Assembly (NCBI GenBank): GCA_022841825.1
Contig: JALHQT010000005.1
Coordinates: 1-64,000, forward strand
Reading direction: 5' to 3'
From: Anaerolineae bacterium
Lineage (GTDB): Bacteria > Chloroflexota > Anaerolineae > Aggregatilineales > Phototrophicaceae
Length of the DNA: 64,000 nt
The notes below the pieces were generated by a model. That model was given only the letters and a program-made list of their open reading frames with translations. It was not told the origin of the DNA and made no database searches. Position numbers and translations under genes: made by a program. Position 1 is the first letter of the stretch. Each line of letters begins with the position of its first letter. Shown piece by piece: positions 46,578 to 56,900 of the stretch.

Positions 46578-47579
46578 ATGACTGACATCACGACGCCCTA
46601 CCTGGGCATGATGCTGCGCTCGCCTATTGTGGTCTCCGCAAGCCCGCTTTCGGAGAAAGTCGATAACATCCGCCGAATGGAAGACAGCGGCGCGGGTGCA
46701 GTCGTGCTCTACTCGCTGTTCGAGGAGCAAATTCGCCAGGAACGTGAGGCGATGCACCACTACATGCTCTACGGGACGGAGAGCTTCGCCGAGGCGCTCT
46801 CGTACTTCCCCGAACCGGAGGTCTATCACGCCGGGACAGAAGACTATCTCAAGCTGATCCAGGATGCCAAGAAGGCGGTCGATATTCCCGTCATTGCCAG
46901 CCTGAACGGGGCGCATCCGGGAAGCTGGGAGAAGTTCGCACGCAGGATCGAAAGCGCAGGGGCTGACGCGCTCGAACTGAACGTCTATACCATTCCGTCC
47001 GACCTGCTGATGTCTGGCGCTGCGGTCGAGCAGAACATCATCGAAATCGTGCGCGAGGTCAAAGCGGCGATCAAACTACCGGTTGCGGTCAAGCTCAGTC
47101 CGTTCTTCAGCAACATGGCAAACATGGCATATCAGCTTGACCTCGCAGGGGCGGACGCGCTGGTGCTGTTCAACCGCTTTTATCAGCCCGATATTGACCT
47201 GGAGACGCTCGAAGTCGTGCCCAACCTGCTCTTGAGCACGCCGCAGGCGCTGCGCCTGCCGCTTACCTGGATCGCGCTGCTCTATGGTCGCATCCGCCCA
47301 CAGCTCGCGGCGACCAGCGGCGTTCACACCGCGAACGACGTGGTCAAACTGATGATGGTCGGAGCGCAGGTGACGATGATGGCGTCGTCTCTGCTGCGCA
47401 GTGGGATCGACCACATCCGTCTCGTCGAGAGCGGAATGCGCAAGTGGATGAACGAGCATGAGTACGAGTCGGTCGCCCAGATGCGCGGCAGCCTCAGCCA
47501 GCTCAACGCGCCCGATCCAAGCGCCTTCGAGCGCGCGCAGTACATCCGCTCGCTCAAGTCGTACCAGCCGAAAGAGTAG
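46578..47579 (+). CDS. Dihydroorotate dehydrogenase-like flavoprotein
   Basis: 333 residues from ATG 46578 with site GGAGGG; the eight preceding codons lie in the palindrome. TIM-barrel FMN protein of the PyrD/PreA-like group. Seen: LGMMLRSPIVVSASPLSEKV, IPVIASLNGAHPGSWEKFAR, ALELNVYTIPSD, LPVAVKLSPFFSNMANMA and the C-terminal TSGVHTANDVVKLMMVGAQV. Such proteins often follow nifJ, and their substrate is not established; a true PyrD role is uncertain. Confidence 0.85.
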   Translation: MTDITTPYLGMMLRSPIVVSASPLSEKVDNIRRMEDSGAGAVVLYSLFEEQIRQEREAMHHYMLYGTESFAEALSYFPEPEVYHAGTEDYLKLIQDAKKAVDIPVIASLNGAHPGSWEKFARRIESAGADALELNVYTIPSDLLMSGAAVEQNIIEIVREVKAAIKLPVAVKLSPFFSNMANMAYQLDLAGADALVLFNRFYQPDIDLETLEVVPNLLLSTPQALRLPLTWIALLYGRIRPQLAATSGVHTANDVVKLMMVGAQVTMMASSLLRSGIDHIRLVESGMRKWMNEHEYESVAQMRGSLSQLNAPDPSAFERAQYIRSLKSYQPKE

Positions 47580-47607
47580 GAGCCGAGTTCAGCGCGCAGC
47601 ACGAATT

Positions 47608-47690
47608 GAAACACGAAGGCAGGGAGGCGACGAAGGTAAACGAAGGAATTTTTCCTCCGTGATCCTCCGTTTTCTTCGTGCCTTCGTGTC
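47608..47690. repeat. Palindromic element, CACGAAGG family, in the ppdK upstream gap
   Basis: ACACGAAGGCA (47611-47621) pairs with TGCCTTCGTGT (47679-47689). The interior has further complementary words (CGAAGG, CCTCCGTG, CTTCGTG). The gap 47580-47891 (312 bp) holds this element, a short CAGTGC/GCACTG hairpin at 47852-47866 and a 21-codon upstream frame at 47827-47892 ending TAATG at the ppdK start. No clear promoter was found. Confidence 0.65.
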
Positions 47691-47891
47691 AAAAGTCTCT
47701 ACGTGTTGTCCTCATTCGGAAGCGGTCATATCTTCCTCAAAGGCGTGCTGATCATGACGTTCTACCCTTCAAGACCTGCTTTCTGTCATTAGGGCAACAC
47801 CTGTCCCCGATGCGACAATTCGGATCATGATGCGGAGGTCTTGCAGCGCTCCAGTGCGGAGCACTGTCAAGCGAAAGAATTGGAGCCAATA

Positions 47892-50657
47892 ATGGTCACC
47901 GTGATGAACGAGACGGCTGCGGGGACGAAGAAGCGTACCCAGAAGCCTGTCGAAGCTGGCAAACGCTGGGTCTATCAGTTTGACGAAATCGAAGCGGTTG
48001 AGGCGCTCTGCGGCTCATGGGACAAGGTGCGTTCGCTGCTGGGCGGCAAGGGCGCGGGCTTGTTCGACATGACCCGCTCCGGCGTCCCCGTGCCACCCGG
48101 TTTCACCGTCACGACCGAAGCCTGCAACGCCTATATGGATGTGGGCGGAAGGTTTCCTGATGGCATGTGGGATCAGGTACTGGCGTCGATGAAGGGTGTC
48201 GAGGCGAAGACCGGTAAGATCTTCGGCGGGAGTGACAAGCCCCTGCTGGTCTCCGTGCGTTCGGGTGCCAAGTTCTCGATGCCCGGCATGATGGACACCG
48301 TCCTCAACCTCGGCTTGACCGACAAGATCGCCACGACGATGGTCAAACTGACGGGTGACGCCCGCTTCGTCTATGACGCCTATCGCCGCCTCGTCCATAT
48401 GTTTGGCTCCGTCGTCATGAATATTGACGACGACGATTTCGAGCATCACCTGACCGCCGTCAAGAAGCGCAAGGGCGTCACGTCTGATACTGACCTGAAT
48501 GCAGAAGACTGGATGGCGGTGACCGATGAATACAAACGAATCTTCAAATCCAGTGTCGGCGACGATTTCCCCCAGGACCCCTACCGCCAGCTTGAACTCG
48601 CGGTCGAAGCGGTCTTCAAATCGTGGAATGGCAAGCGCGCGATTGACTATCGCAATCACGAGCGCATTCCGCACAACCTGGGGACGGGTGTCAACGTCCA
48701 GACGATGGTCTTTGGAAACCTCGGCGCGAACTCCGGCACGGGCGTGGCTTTTACGCGCAATCCATCGACTGGCGAACGTAAACTCTTTGGCGATTACCTG
48801 ATGAATGCGCAGGGCGAGGACGTGGTGGCAGGCATCCGCAACACCAAGCCCATTTCCGACCTCGAACGCGAGAATCCCGAAGTCTACGGGCAGTTCGTCA
48901 AGATCGCCGAACAACTCGAAAAGCACTACCGCGAAATGCAGGATGTCGAATTCACCATCGAAAGCGGCACGCTGTACATGCTGCAAACGCGTGACGGCAA
49001 ACGCACCGCGCGCGCGCGCGTCCGCACCGCAGTCGAGATGGCGCAGGAAGGCTTGATCAGCAAGGAAGAAGCCGTTCAGCGCGTCAAACCGGAATTCGTG
49101 CTCCAGCTCCTCCACCCGCAGTTCGACGCCGACGCCAAAGACAAAGCGGAACGTGACGGACGCATGATCGGCAAAGGCGTCAACGCCTCGCCCGGCGCAG
49201 CAGTCGGCATCGCCGCCTTCGACGCGGACATTGCCGAGAAATGGGGCAAGGCGGGCAAATCGGTCATCATGGTGCGCCCGGAGACCAAGCCGGACGACGT
49301 GCATGGCATGTTAGCATCCAAAGGCATCCTGACCAGTCACGGCGGCGCGACCAGCCATGCGGCAGTCGTGGCGCGGCAGTTCGGCGTCCCCTGCGTCTGC
49401 GGCGCGGACGCGCTCGACATCAACGTCAAGGGGCGCGTCCTCAGAGTCGGCGATGTCGCGGTTTACGAAGGAGACACCATCTCGATTGATGGCGGCACGG
49501 GTGAAGTCTTCGTCGGCGAAATCGAGCGGGTTGAGCCGGACTTTATGCGCGAGACCAACCTGCGCAAGCTGCTTGCCTGGGCGGATGACATTCGCAGGGT
49601 CGGCGTTTATGCCAATGCAGACTACCCATCGGATGCCCGGCGTGCACGCGAATACGGCGCGGGCGGCGTAGGTCTTTGCCGCACGGAGCACATGTTCTTC
49701 CAGGAAGAGCGTCTGCCCATCGTCCAAGCGATGATCCTGAGCGAGCCAAACAGTGCCGCCGAAAAAGAGTACCTCGACCAACTCGAGGTCTTCCAGCACG
49801 ACGATTTCTACGGCATCCTCAAGGCGATGGACGGTCTCCCGGTCGCCATTCGCCTGCTCGACCCGCCGCTGCATGAGTTCATGCCCAACCATGAGCAGCT
49901 CGCGCTGCGCGCGGCGGGCTTGCGTCTGATGGGGGATCGTCCGCTGGAAGTCGAGCGTATCGAGACCCTGATGAAAGCCGTCGAAGGCTTGCAGGAATTC
50001 AACCCGATGCTCGGTCTGCGCGGTGTCCGCCTTGGCATCACTCGCCCAGGCATCAGCGAGATGCAGGTGCGCGCGCTCTTCCGCGCGGCATGCAAGCTGG
50101 CGTCGGAAGGCGTCGATGTGAAACCGGAGATCATGGTCGCCGTCACCAGCAGCGAAAACGAGGTTGAACGGCTGAAGACGCTGATCGACCGCGTCGCGGA
50201 AGAAGTGTTCGCGCTTGCGGGCGTCCGCGTTCACTACCATGTCGGCACGATGATCGAGCTGCCTCGCGCGGCGCTGATCGCCGACAAGATGGCGCAGTTC
50301 TCCGAGTTCTTCTCGTTCGGCACCAACGACCTGACGCAGACGACATTCGGCATCAGCCGCGACGACGCCGAGGGCAAGTTCCTGCTCGAATACGTCGAGA
50401 CGGGCGTGCTTTCGAACAATCCATTCCAGGTGCTCGACGAAGAAGGTGTCGGCGCGCTGGTGCGCATTGCCATCGAGAAGGGTCGCAAGGAGCGCCCAGA
50501 CCTGGTCGTCGGCATCTGCGGCGAACATGGCGGCGAACCCCAGAGCATCGACTTCTGCCATCGCGTTGGCATGGATTACGTGAGCTGCTCGCCGTTCCGC
50601 GTGCCGATTGCGCGTCTGGCGGGCGCGCACGCGGCGCTGAAGAGCAAAAAGGCGTAA
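47892..50657 (+). CDS. ppdK: Pyruvate, phosphate dikinase
   Basis: 921 residues from ATG 47892; GGAG lies 7 bp upstream. Interconverts pyruvate + ATP + Pi and PEP + AMP + PPi. Seen: N-terminal ATP-grasp with LLGGKGAGLFDMTRSGVPVPPGF (split LLGGKGAGLFDMT), SVRSGAKFSMPGMMDTVLNL, the phosphohistidine domain with H489 in GGATSHAAVVARQ, and the C-terminal TIM barrel with catalytic Cys in VVGICGEHGGEP (C876). Complete. It stands downstream of PFOR, giving acetyl-CoA/pyruvate/PEP interconversion. Confidence 0.96.
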   Translation: MVTVMNETAAGTKKRTQKPVEAGKRWVYQFDEIEAVEALCGSWDKVRSLLGGKGAGLFDMTRSGVPVPPGFTVTTEACNAYMDVGGRFPDGMWDQVLASMKGVEAKTGKIFGGSDKPLLVSVRSGAKFSMPGMMDTVLNLGLTDKIATTMVKLTGDARFVYDAYRRLVHMFGSVVMNIDDDDFEHHLTAVKKRKGVTSDTDLNAEDWMAVTDEYKRIFKSSVGDDFPQDPYRQLELAVEAVFKSWNGKRAIDYRNHERIPHNLGTGVNVQTMVFGNLGANSGTGVAFTRNPSTGERKLFGDYLMNAQGEDVVAGIRNTKPISDLERENPEVYGQFVKIAEQLEKHYREMQDVEFTIESGTLYMLQTRDGKRTARARVRTAVEMAQEGLISKEEAVQRVKPEFVLQLLHPQFDADAKDKAERDGRMIGKGVNASPGAAVGIAAFDADIAEKWGKAGKSVIMVRPETKPDDVHGMLASKGILTSHGGATSHAAVVARQFGVPCVCGADALDINVKGRVLRVGDVAVYEGDTISIDGGTGEVFVGEIERVEPDFMRETNLRKLLAWADDIRRVGVYANADYPSDARRAREYGAGGVGLCRTEHMFFQEERLPIVQAMILSEPNSAAEKEYLDQLEVFQHDDFYGILKAMDGLPVAIRLLDPPLHEFMPNHEQLALRAAGLRLMGDRPLEVERIETLMKAVEGLQEFNPMLGLRGVRLGITRPGISEMQVRALFRAACKLASEGVDVKPEIMVAVTSSENEVERLKTLIDRVAEEVFALAGVRVHYHVGTMIELPRAALIADKMAQFSEFFSFGTNDLTQTTFGISRDDAEGKFLLEYVETGVLSNNPFQVLDEEGVGALVRIAIEKGRKERPDLVVGICGEHGGEPQSIDFCHRVGMDYVSCSPFRVPIARLAGAHAALKSKKA

Positions 50658-50985
50658 CGATGACCTCATCCCCTGCGCGCCTCCGCGTCTTCGTACGCGG
50701 AGAGGCAGGCTGAGGGGGCAAGGTTAACGGCACTTCCGATCAATGCCCGTCGGGTTGGCGGGCAGGGTGTGGCGTAGAGAGGGTTGTTCCTGTGGGGCAG
50801 CCCTCTCTATTTTGATTGGGAATTTGCACAGACGGCGCGCGAAAGTTGGGGTACAGTTTGAAAATACGGGCAATTTTAAGATTTTCGTTTGGTGCAAACC
50901 GCCAGTCGTTTGTTATGATTAACGAGTTTGGGTGAAGTTTAGCTCAGATTTGTCGGTTCTGCGCCCTCGTGGGGAGAATACTGTT
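50658..50985 (+). promoter_or_regulatory. 328-bp gap: palindrome, terminator, promoter
   Basis: In order: an imperfect palindrome (50662-50724) with core CTCCGCGT (50681-50688) / ACGCGGAG (50695-50702); a terminator with stem TAGAGAGGG (50775-50783) / CCCTCTCTA (50801-50809) and tail TTTTGATT; and an extended -10 promoter TGTTATGAT (50911-50919) with a weak -35 TTGGTG (50889-50894) at 19 bp. The promoter serves the giant surface protein. Nothing else was seen. Confidence 0.6.
50775..50815 (+). terminator. Terminator after ppdK
   Basis: Stem TAGAGAGGG (50775-50783) / CCCTCTCTA (50801-50809), 17-nt loop with extra complementary bases (TTG/CAG), followed by TTTGATT. Confidence 0.75.
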
Positions 50986-53900
50986 ATGCGGAAGCCTTCG
51001 TCCAGCAGTGCCTGGATGCGTTATTCCTCGCGATTCGCATTGGTGATCGCGCTTATTCTGTTGATCGGCACGCCCAGCGTGCTCGCACAAACGAACACCG
51101 TCACGGGCGTCGTCTTCCGCGACTTTGACATGGACGGTGTACAGGGCAGCAACGAGCCGCCTTTCGCGGGCGTGACGGTGACGGTCACTGGCACGGCGAG
51201 TGGACCCGTCAGCTTCACGACGCTGGCGAATGGTGCCTATTCTCTCAATTACACGGGGACGGATGCGCGCGTCGAATTCACGCTTCCAGTAGGAAGCGAC
51301 TTCCGCACTACAGGCTTCGGCAGCGACTCCGCGACCAGCGTTCAGTTCGTGACCGGAACCACCACCGCCGACTACGGCGTTCTTCTGCCGGGCGATTACT
51401 GCCAGGCAGATCCGCGACTCTCCCTGAGCTGCTTTGTCGTCGGCGACAACTCAGTCAGTGCCGAACCGGTGGTCATCAGTTACCCTTATTCGACCAACGC
51501 TCAGCAACCGCTGCCGACGGAAGTCACGATCTCAGATGCAAACGAAGCGGGTACGGTCTACGGCATCGCCTGGCAATCCACAACGCGCTCGGTCTATTCG
51601 TCGGCATACGTCAAGCGCGGCGCAGGTCTGGGTGTCAGCAACAGCACAGGCACCATTTACCGTACCGCCAATGCAGACTCCGCGACGCCCGGCGCAACCT
51701 CTATCTTCATCGAATTGAATGGGCTAGGGAGCATCGCCACTGGTGCTAATCCGCATCCGAATGGCACGCCCGCGCTCACGGTTGAGCAAGGCACGGCGGC
51801 ATTTCAAGCGGTCGGGCTGGCTGGGTTGGGTGATCTGGAAATCAATGACGACGAGGATACGCTCTACACGGTCAACCTCAATCAACGCACGCTGATTGTC
51901 GTCCCGATTGACAATTCGGGCGCTGTGCCAACCGCGATCAGCGGGTCTGTCCAGAGTATTCCGGTGCCCGTGCCCGGCGATTGCGCGGTCGATTATCGCC
52001 CCTTCGGTCTCGGCTATCACGATGGCTTCCTGTACCTGGGCATGGTCTGCTCTGGCGCGAGCCTGCTGACACCCGCAATCGACACCTGGGCGGAGGTCGC
52101 TCCGCTGCTGGCATCACTCCAGGGCTATGTCTATCGCTTTAACCCTGGCACGAACGCATTCGACGGCGCGCCGCTCTTGCAGTTCCCGCTCAACTATCCG
52201 CGTCAGTTCGTCAACGAAGGGTTTCCTGATCCAGTACCTGGCACTCCCAACAACGAAAATGATGGCGAGTGGCTGCCCTGGACGAATGTGTGGGAGCCGG
52301 GGTATGCACCATTCCGACCGGGTACCAGGGCGCTCATTTCGAACCCACAGCCGATGCTGACCGACATCGAATTCGATGGGCAGGGCTTCATGATGCTCGG
52401 CATGCGCGACCGCTTCGCGGATCAATCCTATTCCGAGGATGACTATAGCCCGTTTGGTGGTGCGCCGCGAACACCACCCCTTCGTTCTTCACGTCAGGGC
52501 GGCGACATCCTGCTCGCCTGCCAGGGTTCGGGTGGAGCATGGTCGTTAGAGAATAACGGAACGTGCGGCACGCGAACATCCGTGTCAACACAGACCGACG
52601 CGGGTCCTGGCGGTGATGAGTTTTATTTCGATGAGCAGTTTGGAGCCTTCCACCGCGAAACCGCGCTGGGCAGCCTGGCGCTGATCCCCGGACGGAATGA
52701 GCTGGTGAGTACAGTTTACGACGTCTATGCCACGTTTGAAGCGGGAACAATCACGTTCAGCAACAGCGCGGGTAACCGCGTACGCGGCGCGCAGATTCTA
52801 CCGCCGGACTCTGCTTTTCAAAAAGGTGGCGGCTTAGGCGATCTGGAGCTGCTATGCGCACCTGCGCCGATCCAGATCGGCAACCGCGTTTGGATCGATA
52901 GCAACAATAACGGTCAGCAAGATCCTGGTGAAGCGCCGATTCCGAACGTCGAGGTCGAGCTATTGTCGCCCGGCGGGGCATCTCTCGGCACGGTGACGAC
53001 GGGACCCGATGGTACCTACTATTTTTCGTCCGGTCCACAGGTAGGGGCGGTGACGACAAATGCCTTATACGGGATTGCCGGCTTGACCTACAACACGGCG
53101 AATTTCCGCGTCGTGATTGACCCGGCACAAACCGCGCTGGCGGGTTATCAGTACACATCAGCGCCGAACACAGGGGCAGACACAACGGACTCGGATGGCG
53201 TGCTCAATGGCGCGACAGGGGATCTGGAGGCGACGTTTGCAACGGGTGGACGCGCCGAGAACAACCATACTTATGACTTTGGCTTCCGACAGGTTTCGGA
53301 TCGCGGCGACCTGCCCGACACGGCGGCAGGCATCGGCGCGGGCAACTACGAAACCCTCATCGCCAACGGCGGTCCTTCGCATCCCATCGTCACAGGCTTG
53401 CTGATGGGCGCGACCGTCGATGCCGAGGCGGACGGGCAACCGAACGCGACGGCGAACGGCGACGACACGACGTTGACGCCTGACGATGAGGACGGCGTCA
53501 CCGTCACCACCCTGGTGGTTGGTTCGCCCGCCGTCTTCTCGGTCAGCGTCACCAACACCACCGGCACGCCCGCCAACCTCTTCGGCTTCCTCGACCTCAC
53601 CGGCGATGGCGACTTCACCGACCCCGGCGAGACCGCGACGGTGACCACTGCGACCGGGACGGTCTCCCTCACCTTCGGCAGCGTACCTGCCGGGACGACG
53701 CAGTTGTACGCCCGCTTCCGCCTCAGCACCGACGCGACACTGACCGCCAACGGCGCGGCGACGGACGGCGAGGTCGAGGACTACGTCTTCCCGCTCGCCG
53801 TCGTGGATCGCGGCGACCTGCCCGACACGGCGGCAGGCATCGGCGCGGGCAACTACGAAACCCTCATCGCCAACGGCGGTCCTTCGCATCCCATCGTCAC

Positions 53901-56900
53901 AGGCTTGCTGATGGGCGCGACCGTCGATGCCGAGGCGGACGGACAGCCGAACGCAGCGGCGAACGGCGACGACACGACGTTGACGCCTGACGATGAGGAC
54001 GGCGTCACCGTCACCACCCTGGTGGTTGGTTCGCCCGCCGTCTTCTCGGTCAGCGTGACCAACACCACCGGCACGCCCGCCAACCTCTTCGGCTTCCTCG
54101 ACCTCACCGGCGATGGCGACTTCGCCGACCCCGGCGAGACCGCGACGGTGACAACCGCGAGCGGGACTGTCTCCCTCACCTTCGGCAGCGTACCTGCCGG
54201 GACGACGCAGTTGTACGCCCGCTTCCGCCTCAGCACCGACGCGACACTGACCGCCAACGGCGCGGCGACGGATGGCGAGGTCGAGGACTACGTCTTCCCG
54301 CTCGCCCTCGTGGATCGCGGCGACCTGCCCGACACCGCTGCGGGCATCGGCGCGGGCAACTACGAAACCCTCATCGCCAACGGCGGTCCTTCGCACCCCA
54401 TCGTCACAGGCTTGCTGATGGGCGCGACCGTCGATGCTGAGGCGGACGGACAGCCGAACGCAGCGGCGAACGGCGACGACACGACGTTGACTCCTGACGA
54501 CGAGGACGGCGTCACCGTCACCACTCTCGTGGTTGGTTCGCCTGCCGTCTTCTCGGTCAGCGTCACCAACACCACCGGCACGCCCGCCAACCTCTTCGGC
54601 TTCCTCGACCTCACCGGCGATGGCGACTTCCTGGACGCGGGCGAGACGTCGAGTGTGACAGCGGCAACCGGAACTGTCTCCCTCACCTTCGGCAGCGTGC
54701 CTGCCGGAACCACCCAGCTCTATGCCCGCTTCCGTCTAAGCACCGACGCGGTGCTGACCGCCAACGGCGCAGCCACCAATGGCGAGGTCGAGGACTACGT
54801 CTTCCCGCTCGCCCTCGTGGATCGCGGCGACCTGCCCGACACCGCTGCGGGCATCGGCGCAGGCAACTACGAAACCCTCATCGCCAACGGCGGTCCTTCG
54901 CATCCGATTGTGACCGGACTGCTGATGGGCGCGACCGTCGATGCTGAGGCGGACGGACAGCCGAACGCGACGGCGAACGGCGACGACACGACGTTGACGC
55001 CTGACGATGAGGACGGCGTCACCGTCACCACTCTCGTGGTTGGTTCGCCTGCCGTCTTCTCGGTCAGCGTCACCAACACCACCGGCACGCCCGCCAACCT
55101 CTTCGGCTTCCTCGACCTCACCGGCGATGGCGACTTCCTGGACGCGGGCGAGACGGCGAGTGTGACAGCGGCAACCGGAACTGTCTCCCTCACCTTCGGC
55201 AGCGTGCCTGCCGGAACCACCCAGCTCTATGCCCGCTTCCGCCTCAGCACCGACGCGACACTGACCGCCAACGGCGCGGCGACGGACGGCGAGGTCGAGG
55301 ACTACGTCTTCCCGCTCGCCCTCGTGGATCGCGGCGACCTGCCCGACACCGCAGCAGGCATCGGCGCGGGCAACTACGAAACCCTCATCGCCAACGGCGG
55401 TCCGTCGCACCCCATCGTCACAGGCTTGCTGATGGGCGCGACCGTCGATGCTGAGGCGGACGGACAGCCGAACGCGACGGCGGATGGCGACGACACGACA
55501 TTGACCCCGGATGACGAGGACGGCGTCACCGTCACCACCCTCGTCGTCGGCTCGCCCGCCGTCTTCTCGGTCAGTGTCACCAACACCACAGGCACGCCCG
55601 CCAACCTCTTCGGCTTCCTCGACCTCACTGGCGATGGCGACTTCCTGGACGCGGGCGAGACGGCGAGTGTGACAGTGGCAACCGGAACTGTCTCCCTCAC
55701 CTTCGGCAGCGTGCCTGCCGGAACCACCCAGCTCTACGCCCGCTTCCGTCTAAGCACCGACGCGGTGCTGACCGCCAACGGCGCAGCCACCAATGGCGAG
55801 GTCGAGGACTATGTCTTCCCGCTCGCCCTCGTGGATCGCGGCGACCTGCCCGACACCGCAGCAGGCATCGGCGCGGGCAACTACGAAACCCTGATCGCCA
55901 ACGGCGGTCCTTCGCACCCCATCGTCACCGGACTGCTGATGGGCGCGACCGTCGATGCCGAGGCGAACGGGCAACCGAACGCGACGGCGGATGGCGACGA
56001 CACTGCCCTCACACCTGACGACGAGGACGGCGTCACCGTCACCACCCTCGTCGTCGGTTCGCCCGCCGTCTTCTCGGTGAGTGTGACCAACACCACAGGC
56101 ACGCCCGCCAACCTCTTCGGCTTCCTCGACCTCACTGGCGATGGCGACTTCCTGGACGCGGGCGAGACGGCGAGTGTGACAGCCGCGAGCGGGACTGTCT
56201 CCCTCACCTTCGGCAGCGTGCCTGCCGGAACCACCCAGCTCTATGCCCGCTTCCGTCTAAGCACCGACGCGGTGCTGACCGCCAACGGCGCAGCCACCAA
56301 TGGCGAGGTCGAGGACTACGTCTTCCCGCTCGCCCTCGTGGATCGCGGCGACCTGCCCGACACCGCAGCAGGCATCGGCGCGGGCAACTACGAAACGCTC
56401 ATCGCCAACGGCGGTCCCTCCCACCCCATCGTCACCGGACTGCTGATGGGCGCGACCGTCGATGCCGAGGCGAACGGGCAACCGAACGCGACGGCGGATA
56501 GCGACGACACTGCCCTCACACCTGACGACGAGGACGGCGTCACCGTCACCACCCTCGTCGTCGGTTCGCCCGCCGTCTTCTCGGTCAGTGTGACCAACAC
56601 CACAGGCACGCCCGCCAACCTCTTCGGCTTCCTCGACCTCACTGGCGATGGCGACTTCCTGGACGCGGGCGAGACGGCGAGTGTGACAGCGGCAACCGGA
56701 ACTGTCTCCCTCACCTTCGGCAGCGTGCCTGCCGGAACCACCCAGCTCTACGCCCGCTTCCGTCTAAGCACCGACTCGACGCTGACCGCCAACGGCGCAG
56801 CCACCAATGGCGAAGTCGAGGACTACGTCTTCCCGCTCGCACCTTTGAGCCTGGGCAACCTGGTTTGGAATGACCTCAACAACGACGGCAACCTGGACGG

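Noticed and set aside
53299-56847. Regular repeats that might be mistaken for a CRISPR array
   Set aside because: The unit is 507 bp and fully coding, with no spacers and no cas genes nearby.
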